From DASPXY01 sp038227745 (GTDB lineage: Bacteria; Planctomycetota; Planctomycetia; Gemmatales; Gemmataceae), in assembly GCA_038227745.1 (NCBI GenBank), contig JBBRPS010000233.1, forward strand, positions 1 to 12,810: a stretch of 12,810 nt of DNA, read 5' to 3'. Positions within the stretch are counted from its first letter, which is position 1. Every line of letters starts with the position of its first letter. Below the pieces are notes generated by a model that was given only the letters and a program-made list of their open reading frames with translations, was not told the origin of the DNA and ran no database searches. Position numbers and translations under genes: made by a program. Of this stretch, positions 1-8,281 are shown one piece after another.

Positions 1-185
1 AACCGGAGGACGACCTGGCGTTTCTGTCCAGGGGTGCAATCGGCGACCTCCACGTCGGTGGCGGCGGCCTCCAGAGCCGGGCCGGGGGAGGGCGCCAGGC
101 CTCCAGAGACACCCCAGGCCACGAGACAGACGCCCGCGAAGGACAAGCAGCACCAGGCGAATCGCCGTTCCCAAAGCGGACTCAT
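1..185 (-). CDS. N-terminus of exported, possibly DUF1573-like protein (partial)
   Basis: This is the first 61 codons of a minus-strand gene that leaves the window at position 1. It starts at an ATG at 185-183, only two bases after the stop codon of the 359-residue gene, so the two are almost certainly co-transcribed. The N-terminus (MSPLWERR, then a hydrophobic stretch to about residue 30 containing three Cys and ending LAPSPGPA) looks like a signal peptide or membrane anchor. The visible mature part (DVEVADCTPGQKRQVVLR) resembles the first strands of a DUF1573 immunoglobulin-like domain, in which a short 'property' strand precedes 'pG...v.l.N'. That assignment is an inference from about 20 residues and from the DUF1573 domain encoded further upstream in the same cassette. 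The gene is certain as an open frame with a coupled start; the family is tentative. Confidence 0.6.
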   Translation of the reverse strand, partial: MSPLWERRFAWCCLSFAGVCLVAWGVSGGLAPSPGPALEAAATDVEVADCTPGQKRQVVLR

Positions 186-187
186 GG

Positions 188-1267
188 TCAGCTCTGCGCT
201 CCGGAGGATGAGGGAGGTTGTGCGTCCGCCAGATTCCGCCGTTGGACGCGCCGCCAAAGGAACGCGCCGATGGCGAGGGAGAGGATCGCGAGACCCATGA
301 ACCAGAGATACCAGCGCGGACCACTGCGCCCGACACGCGGCACTCCCATCGGTTCCGGCAGCCCGAAGGCCGAGAGCGTGAACTCCTCGTCGCCAGGGGA
401 ACTGGATACCTCTCGCAGGTCGTAGTCGGCAACGTGGGTCACCACGAGCCTCCCTTCCTCGCGCTCCGGTTGATCATGCACGCGCACCCAACGCTTCGGA
501 ATCGGCTGTTTGGCCGAGGGGTCACTCAGCTCAAGGTCCGCCTTGAGGGTACTTTTCAAACCTCCCGAGTTGCAGCGCAGGGTGCAGCTGCGCAGGATCC
601 AGAACCGAGCCGGGTCGAGAAGGAGTGTGCCAGCCTGGATGGAAGAGGAGAGCTTTGGTGACCAGGCGTGGGGATTCTCGAAATCGATCTGGACCAGTTC
701 CGCCCCGTCGCGCTGAACCGTCCCGGCGCGCACCACCCGAAAGGCCTGTTGGCGGACCAGATCGGGGAGGGACTCCCCACCCCCTGCCAAGATACACGCG
801 AACAGTGAAGTCCAGCCGTTGTCCTCCCATTCTCTCGGGCTGTAGCGTCTCGCGCCCACGCGAAGGTCCGCCAGCACCCAGGGCACATCAGCAGCTTTCC
901 GCTTGAGCCTGAAGCCGTAGGCGCCATTGAAGGCATCCAGGCTTCCGGATCGATACCGCGGACCCCGCTTTTGGACCAGAACGAGTTTGCAGTTCGGGTT
1001 GCTCTTGAACTCAAGGCGGCTGCTGGAGTCCGGCTTCCCGGAGTACGGCCCCCCCTGGACGGTGGTTGTGCCCTCCAGGCTCCCCTGCAACCGCTCGGCG
1101 TAGGCCCGGTATTCATCCCAGGCGCGGGGGGCCTCCTTCAGGAACCGCGACTTCAACTGTTCCGGGCCGTCGCCTCGCAACGGCCCAACCGACACGGTGG
1201 CGAGCCATGCCCACAGGGGCAAGACTAGCGCCGGTCGCGACCGCAAACAGGCAGCAAGAAAACCCAT
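188..1267 (-). CDS. Secreted protein with C-terminal membrane anchor, function unknown
   Basis: This 359-residue protein is not recognised with confidence. The start ATG (1267-1265) has a strong ribosome site GGAGG five bases upstream. Residues 1-32 form a signal peptide (short basic segment, then a hydrophobic stretch rich in L/A/W/V). The body, about 33-315, is soluble and beta-rich, with stretches such as LEFKSNPNCKLVLVQKRG and GAYGFRLKRK. Its overall look recalls LolA/outer-membrane-lipoprotein-sorting-like periplasmic proteins common in planctomycetes, but this is a weak impression. Residues 319-339 (from WYLWFMG to FLWRR) form one transmembrane helix followed by a basic stop-transfer segment and a 20-residue Ser/Gln-rich tail. 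The bulk should therefore lie outside the cytoplasm with a short tail inside. It is tightly coupled (2 bp) to the exported protein downstream, and it sits after a palindrome block that ends 16 bp before its start codon. Confidence 0.8.
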   Translation of the reverse strand: MGFLAACLRSRPALVLPLWAWLATVSVGPLRGDGPEQLKSRFLKEAPRAWDEYRAYAERLQGSLEGTTTVQGGPYSGKPDSSSRLEFKSNPNCKLVLVQKRGPRYRSGSLDAFNGAYGFRLKRKAADVPWVLADLRVGARRYSPREWEDNGWTSLFACILAGGGESLPDLVRQQAFRVVRAGTVQRDGAELVQIDFENPHAWSPKLSSSIQAGTLLLDPARFWILRSCTLRCNSGGLKSTLKADLELSDPSAKQPIPKRWVRVHDQPEREEGRLVVTHVADYDLREVSSSPGDEEFTLSAFGLPEPMGVPRVGRSGPRWYLWFMGLAILSLAIGAFLWRRVQRRNLADAQPPSSSGAQS

Positions 1268-1283
1268 GTCTTCCTCCGGCTCG

Positions 1284-1427
1284 CTAGTACACGGCGGCAG
1301 AATTCTCTAACCGTTTAGCCGCGAGCCCCCGGCGAGCGCGGGCCTCGCGCTCGCCGCCCCCGCACAGCGGGATCTGGCTCAACCGCGGCTAAACGAACGG
1401 CTACAGATTTCCGCCGCGGTGTACTAG
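1284..1427. repeat. 144-bp MITE-like imperfect inverted repeat with CTAG ends
   Basis: The left arm, 1284-1323 (beginning CTAGTACACGGCGGCAGAAT), pairs with the right arm, 1384-1427 (ending GCGGTGTACTAG). There are a few mismatches and a 4-base insertion in the right arm. An inner hairpin (GGCGAGCGCG/CGCGCTCGCC) lies at 1331-1355. Both outer ends are CTAG, which may be part of the terminal repeat or a palindromic target duplication. It carries no ORF. It ends 16 bp upstream of the start codon of the 359-residue gene, so it forms that gene's leader. A 15-base identical match to its right end (CCGCCGCGGTGTACT, 1411-1425) recurs at 3516-3530. Confidence 0.8.
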
Positions 1428-1441
1428 TGCAGTTACCAGGC

Positions 1442-1522
1442 ACCTGTTGGCGAACGGCTGGCGTAAGCCGGCTGGTACGGGGCTGCCACCCGCCGGCTTA
1501 CGCCAGCCGTTCGCCAACAGGT
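1442..1522. repeat. Perfect 31-bp-arm palindrome
   Basis: The left arm, 1442-1472 (ACCTGTTGGCGAACGGCTGG...), is the exact reverse complement of 1492-1522, with a 19-base loop. It is a clean cruciform-capable element of a family different from its two neighbours. It lies between them in the gap separating the cysteine-rich gene from the 359-residue gene. The perfect arms suggest recent insertion or active maintenance by gene conversion. Transcribed from the minus strand it would form a very stable hairpin within the presumed polycistronic RNA. Confidence 0.85.
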
Positions 1523-1560
1523 CGTTTAACGGCCCACTCGTGGACCGCGACGGTCGAATT

Positions 1561-1621
1561 GCCGGGTAGGCGAGGCAGGAGTGCCTCGCTGGGCGAGACA
1601 AGAGTGTCTCGCCTACCCGGC
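1561..1621. repeat. Three-way-junction palindromic element
   Basis: The outer stem GCCGGGTAG (1561-1569) pairs with CTACCCGGC (1613-1621). Inside are two separate 8-bp hairpins, each with a 4-base loop: GCGAGGCA-ggag-TGCCTCGC (1570-1589) and GCGAGACA-agag-TGTCTCGC (1593-1612), joined by TGG. The two internal hairpins are near-copies of each other with compensating changes at paired positions. The result is a compact cloverleaf-like fold. It starts 30 bp beyond the stop of the cysteine-rich gene, so it could stabilise the 3' end of that message or act as a partial terminator, although there is no T-run. Confidence 0.85.
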
Positions 1622-1651
1622 CAACTTAGCGTGTCCGCCCACTAGAGAGCT

Positions 1652-2053
1652 TCACGGAGCCAGCTGGCAGTAGCACTTATCGTCGTTAGGGATGGGCAGT
1701 TCTGTGCATAGGCATCCGTCACATCTATTCTTTGGGGTTCCATTCTTGCAATTGGTAATCGTCCCCGGACAGGGATACCTTTTAGTGTCGCAGCGATCGA
1801 GCGGCACGTCGCAATTAGGAGAGCGGGCGCAAGCGGGCGTTGGAGCCATACAGGCCGAGACGCACGCCGGGTCGAAGTCGCAACCCTGGCCACAGCAGGA
1901 CTGCATGCACATGGGCTCCCCGTTGCATTTGGTGGCACAGTCGCCATCTCCATCTGCGAACGCAGTGCCCGGCACCACGACAATGCTGGCCCCCAGCAGC
2001 ACAATCCCCAGACAGGCGAAGAACCACGCCGCCGTTGCTTGGAGTCGAGCCAT
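1652..2053 (-). CDS. Small secreted cysteine-rich protein
   Basis: This is a 133-residue exported protein, start chosen at ATG 2053-2051. That start gives MARLQATAAWFF, a basic n-region followed by a long hydrophobic core ending in an AFA-D type cleavage site near residue 34. It also has the ribosome site GGAGG (2063-2067) nine bases upstream; a longer frame beginning at 2116 lacks these signs. The mature part is about 98 residues and holds 18 cysteines, including CC, CLC and CYC, spaced irregularly from DGDCATKC to DDKCYCQLAP. This predicts either many disulfides or metal binding in the periplasm or outside. No family was recognised. The gene lies 59 bp after a MauE-DUF1573 membrane protein that could supply disulfide chemistry for it. 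Its 3' half is near 51% GC by hand count, well below most neighbours, which fits fast evolution or transfer. Confidence 0.8.
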   Translation of the reverse strand: MARLQATAAWFFACLGIVLLGASIVVVPGTAFADGDGDCATKCNGEPMCMQSCCGQGCDFDPACVSACMAPTPACARSPNCDVPLDRCDTKRYPCPGTITNCKNGTPKNRCDGCLCTELPIPNDDKCYCQLAP

Positions 2054-2074
2054 GAAAACTTCCCTCCTTTGTGA

Positions 2075-2106
2075 GACGAGTACTCCTGCTCGTCCCAAGC
2101 GAGCAG
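2075..2106 (-). promoter_or_regulatory. Two mutually exclusive hairpins upstream of the cysteine-rich gene
   Basis: On the minus strand, CTGCTCG (2106-2100) can pair with CGAGCAG (2092-2086), giving a 7-bp stem with a 7-base loop. The overlapping GACGAG (2094-2089) can instead pair with CTCGTC (2080-2075). The two folds share bases and cannot coexist. They lie in the 59-bp gap between the MauE-DUF1573 stop and the ribosome site of the cysteine-rich gene, a layout like a small attenuator or an RNA-processing site. Chance occurrence of short stems is possible. Confidence 0.35.
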
Positions 2107-2112
2107 AATTGT

Positions 2113-3042
2113 TCACCGTGTCGGGGCCGACTCGCCCCCTTCGCTCGCCGTGCCGATAACCCGGCCGGTCATGCTGAACTCAACGCTCTTGAAGCCTTCA
2201 TCGTTGATGAGAAAAGCTGCCCTGCGCGTAAAGACACCCGGCGACCCTGACAACCGAACTTGAACCGAGACAGAACGGGATTCCTTCGCAGGGATCGTCA
2301 CGGGCAGATCGTGCAACACCGTACAGGAGCAATCCGCGGTGCCGCCAAACAGCTGCACGGGCCGGTCCGTCCAGTTCGTCAGCGTGACGGTCACGGCGCG
2401 CGCTTCCCCCCGCGGTCCCTCACCGACATCGACCAGGCGAGGGTCCACGGAAACCCGCTCGCCCCGGAAGTAGGCCAGGGCGGCCGACACCGAACCAAAA
2501 GCGAAGTGCCCCATCCCGAGGAGGATACCCCCGATCACGACCATTCCGGCAAGGCCCCAGACGGCGGGGAGCATGGCGCCGGCGAGGCCGCGCCGCGGGT
2601 TCTCGCGCAGAGGCTTCAAGTCGGGACGGCCGACAAGCAGCCCCGTCAGGACAAGGACATCCAGACCGAAGGCATACCACGGGCTGACCGACAGGCGCCC
2701 GAAACAACCACAAGACGCTTGCCCGATCCAGCCCTGATAGAAACTGACCGCCGCGAAACCGGCGAAGGTGGCCAGGGCGACCAGCCACGAACCCAGCGGC
2801 CGTTTCCCCCACAGCAGCCAGACGGCCAGGAATAGCTCGAATTCGATGACCGCTACCTGGAATTCGGGTGTGGAAAAGATGCCCATGCGGGCGACGGGAT
2901 CGGCGGCCAGCCCGTTTAGCTTGAGAAGCGCCGCCACAAGCAACAGGCTTCCCAGGAGGCAGCGAACGACTTGATACCCTGACAGGATCCGGTAAGGCGG
3001 TTTACAAATCACAGGGGGGGGGGGTACAGCAGTACAGTCCAT
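2113..3042 (-). CDS. MauE/DoxX-like redox membrane protein fused to DUF1573 domain
   Basis: This is a 309-residue inner-membrane protein. Five hydrophobic helices lie near residues 24-43, 62-79, 83-104, 123-139 and 155-178. The second carries acidic residues (E67, E69), and the loop after the third carries QASCGCFGRLS (C111, C113), the cysteine motif typical of MauE/DoxX-type proteins. MauE is required for maturation of the disulfide-rich small subunit of methylamine dehydrogenase. Residues 198-293 form a periplasmic DUF1573-type Ig-like domain (VDVGEGPRGEARAVTVTLTN, then TADCSCT with C238 and C240). The protein thus has one CxC in the membrane part and one in the exported part. The start ATG has GGTGGA about nine bases upstream and a promoter about 45 bp away. 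Codons 7-10 are an 11-base C-run, so a slip would abolish expression. It is probably first in a cassette with the cysteine-rich protein. Methylamine dehydrogenase genes are not seen. Confidence 0.85.
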   Translation of the reverse strand: MDCTAVPPPPVICKPPYRILSGYQVVRCLLGSLLLVAALLKLNGLAADPVARMGIFSTPEFQVAVIEFELFLAVWLLWGKRPLGSWLVALATFAGFAAVSFYQGWIGQASCGCFGRLSVSPWYAFGLDVLVLTGLLVGRPDLKPLRENPRRGLAGAMLPAVWGLAGMVVIGGILLGMGHFAFGSVSAALAYFRGERVSVDPRLVDVGEGPRGEARAVTVTLTNWTDRPVQLFGGTADCSCTVLHDLPVTIPAKESRSVSVQVRLSGSPGVFTRRAAFLINDEGFKSVEFSMTGRVIGTASEGGESAPTR

Positions 3043-3085
3043 CGCACTCGTTCCACCGCGGGCGTATTGTCATTTGGATGGATTA

Positions 3086-3113
3086 AATTTATAACGCTTT
3101 TTGGCGATGTCAA
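3086..3113 (-). promoter_or_regulatory. Sigma70-like promoter for the MauE-DUF1573 cassette
   Basis: Read on the minus strand there is a perfect -35 TTGACA (3113-3108), a 16-base spacer, and TAAATT (3091-3086) as a 4/6 match to the -10 box. An overlapping TATAAA (3093-3088) matches better but at a short 14-base spacing. Transcription would begin near 3078, giving a leader of roughly 35 bases before the ATG at 3042. The surrounding 50 bases are about 36% GC by hand count, unusually low for this window. Confidence 0.6.
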
Positions 3114-3515
3114 GCCCTATTTCCCATCTTTCGCGTAAGGAACACAAGGGCATCAGGAATAAGTAGTTGCGCCAAGTGCATCTACATGGACGGATGTGCA
3201 ACTATCTCCCTGGTTAGTCCGAATGCGTGACGCAAGCATTTCTGAAATAACAACTTGCGGAAAGCTATTCTGCTACTCCTTTTGTCTTAAGAGAAAGATG
3301 GCTATTCTCGGATTTTCCGGATTTTCTCGGTGGTGGGTGTACAGCGCTGCCAAGACGGTCATCTTCTACTACGCCGGTGGCGCCCGCGCCGCCGAGGTCC
3401 CGTCGGGGGCCGCGGTGCGCCGGCAGGCGGCTTACGACGGCCCGGCGCGCTGACGCCTTTTGAAGCCTGAGGATCCTATTTCTCCCCGCTTACTCTCTCT
3501 TTCCCCGTCGCCGCG

Positions 3516-3530
3516 CCGCCGCGGTGTACT
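3516..3530. repeat. Solitary end of the MITE-like element
   Basis: CCGCCGCGGTGTACT is identical to the right end of the 144-bp inverted repeat (1411-1425), but it continues with GGAG instead of AG. The rest of that element is not found next to it. It could be a degraded remnant or a shared insertion-site sequence. Fifteen GC-rich bases is short, so chance cannot be excluded. Confidence 0.35.
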
Positions 3531-3566
3531 GGAGTAATTTGCCTCCCCCCGGCGGGGCGGCGCACG

Positions 3567-3597
3567 CAAGCCCGAAGCGCCAGCGAGGGATCTCCCT
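3567..3597. repeat. Half copy of the AGCCCGACGCGCCAGCGAG repeat
   Basis: AGCCCGAAGCGCCAGCGAG (3569-3587) differs at one base from the left arm of the long hairpin at 11354-11412 (AGCCCGACGCGCCAGCGAG). Here the opposite arm is missing, and the copy ends in a small palindrome AGGGATCTCCCT (3586-3597). It looks like a truncated member of the same dispersed repeat family. Confidence 0.6.
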
Positions 3598-3612
3598 GAC
3601 TCCTGAATGGGG

Positions 3613-3642
3613 TCAGGGGGTCGGTGGCCGGCGACCCCCTGA
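3613..3642. repeat. Hairpin with 11-bp perfect stem
   Basis: TCAGGGGGTCG (3613-3623) pairs exactly with CGACCCCCTGA (3632-3642) around an 8-base loop. It lies 125 bp upstream of the large kinase gene. It may belong to the neighbouring repeat fragment or be a leader structure. No T-run follows, so a terminator role is doubtful. Confidence 0.55.
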
Positions 3643-3766
3643 GTACTGGGGGCAGGCTGGCAACTGCGCGGTTGTCCGCGACACGGGAGAATCGGTAACC
3701 TATTCTTTGTTGGGCCGTGGGTACGGCCGATCGCCCCCACCAACCCTCTGACGCGGAGCGGTTCTG

Positions 3767-7105
<3,339 letters not shown>

Positions 7106-7300
7106 CCAGGAGGGAGAAGTCCGCACAGTGGCGGGAATCCGCTCGCAGCCGCCGCGCTCCGCGAGTATGATGAGCGCCGTGAAGGGGCGAAACGCCGTGT
7201 TCTCGCCCCGCAGGGTCGGACCGATCCGCAACCTAGACCGGGCGGAGGCAACCGCAGCGGCCTCTCGCCCGCCGACACCCCAGTCCGAGAGGAGATCGTC

Positions 7301-7801
7301 ATGACCGAGGTCACGCCCAAAGTCCGGCCGAGGGCCCAGTACCTCCGCCAACTGCCCACGCTGGCGCGCCGGGCCGTCGAACAGAGCCCGCCGCACATTC
7401 AGGAACTGGCCCGCGGCAAGGGCGCCGATTTCGTGCTCGAACTGAAGCTGCAGACCCCCGACGCCCGTTACTGGCTGTGTACCCAGGGTGTGCCGGAGGC
7501 CCGGCCGGGCGTCCCGAAGGGTTGGGTCGTCGATTACATCACGCCGGAATACCTGTGGCCCGACGGCACCTGGCAGCTGGACGAGACGGCGGCGTACGGC
7601 CCGCAGAGCACGCCGTGGCTGCAGGGCAACGATTACCTGCAGATGCTCACCGACGAGTTCGAGCGCCTGCAGCGCCAACACGCCGACGAGCCGTCGTGGC
7701 AGACCGCCCAGCAGCTCGAGGTCACGCAGGACGAAATGCGCCAGGTGGTGGCGCAGCTGGACCTGATCGTGCAGCAGCGGCAGGCGCAGCGGCCCCACTG
7801 A
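7301..7801 (+). CDS. Hypothetical protein, 166 residues
   Basis: The family is not recognised. The start ATG has a good ribosome site (AGGAG, seven bases upstream). It follows the kinase by 195 bp. The sequence has no signal peptide or membrane helix, so it should be cytoplasmic. Residues 1-60 are basic and helical. A central segment around 58-108 is rich in aromatic residues (ARYWLCTQG, KGWVVDYITPEYLW, DGTWQLDETAAYG) and looks like a small beta-sheet fold. Residues 110-163 form charged amphipathic helices (LQMLTDEFERLQRQH, then EMRQVVAQLDLIVQQRQ), probably a coiled coil. It might be a partner of the upstream kinase or the downstream histidine kinase, but nothing besides position supports that. 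Confidence 0.75.
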   Translation: MTEVTPKVRPRAQYLRQLPTLARRAVEQSPPHIQELARGKGADFVLELKLQTPDARYWLCTQGVPEARPGVPKGWVVDYITPEYLWPDGTWQLDETAAYGPQSTPWLQGNDYLQMLTDEFERLQRQHADEPSWQTAQQLEVTQDEMRQVVAQLDLIVQQRQAQRPH

Positions 7802-7813
7802 CGGCAGCGACGG

Positions 7814-7869
7814 GCAGGGCACCCGGACCCAAGCCCACGGGCCGCGCCCCGTGGGTCCATGTGCCCTGC
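7814..7869 (+). terminator. Two-tier hairpin after the 166-residue gene
   Basis: The outer stem GCAGGGCAC (7814-7822) pairs with GTGCCCTGC (7861-7869). The inner stem CCCACGGG (7834-7841) pairs with CCCGTGGG (7848-7855) around CCGCGC. It starts 12 bases past the stop codon, where a terminator would be expected, but there is no T-run. A Rho-assisted stop, a 3' stabiliser or a dispersed palindromic repeat are all possible. Confidence 0.5.
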
Positions 7870-8281
7870 TCCCCACCGCGCCGACTGGGCTGCAGCCCGG
7901 TCTCACGCTGGCGTGCGGACCGCCAGGGCACCCGCACTTTCTCACGTCGTTGAACAATTTTGCCGCCGGCTTGCCCTGGGGCATTTTGTGACCTACCCTT
8001 GCGACGCCCGTCCCTAGTGCGTGCGGTCGCGCGGTGATCGGTGAACCGGCAAGGTCGCCAACTCATCCTCTTCTCTGGCGTCGGCCGCCTGAAAACTCTT
8101 CGCTCAACCGTGCAACGGGCCCCCCGCCCCCCGGCGGGCCAAGATTCTCGTCCCGCGAGCGCGGGACTGTGGCAGCCCCGGATCGCCCGCGACGCGGAGG
8201 CAGCGGCGCCTCCACCGCCCCCCGGCGCACTGCAGCCCGCGCGGACCGTGAGACGAGTTTCGCCTCTCGGAGGCACGTACC
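7870..8281. other. Intergenic region without a gene
   Basis: About 410 bases with no supported coding frame; frames that cross it are shadows of the histidine kinase gene. It contains two short palindromes, GGGCTGCAGCCC (7887-7898) and TCCCGC-gagc-GCGGGA (8151-8166). The promoter of the histidine kinase should lie here, but no convincing -35/-10 pair was seen. The ribosome site GGAGG is eight bases before the ATG at 8282. Confidence 0.5.

Larger units (their letters stand above)
3114..3766. other. Gene-free intergenic region, AT-rich then repeat-bearing
   Basis: No convincing gene was found here. Positions 3071-3340 average about 44% GC by hand count, against a clearly higher value in the flanking genes. 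From about 3370 the composition returns to high GC and repeat fragments appear (listed separately at 3516, 3567 and 3613). A weak imperfect hairpin (TAGTTGC at 3164-3170 with GCAACTA at 3198-3204) is visible. The region separates divergent genes and must contain the kinase promoter, but no good match could be picked out. Confidence 0.5.

Noticed and set aside
1284..1621. Repeat block considered as a CRISPR array
   Set aside because: The three units are different palindromes of different size and sequence, not a direct repeat with spacers, and no cas genes are present.
2113..3042. Assignment of the membrane protein to a true methylamine-utilisation operon
   Set aside because: No methylamine dehydrogenase subunits or other mau genes are visible, and the fused DUF1573 domain is not part of classical MauE.
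3196..3453. An 85-codon plus-strand frame in the AT-rich gap
   Set aside because: No ribosome site, no recognisable motif, and its composition changes abruptly from AT-rich to GC-rich along its length. It is most likely chance.
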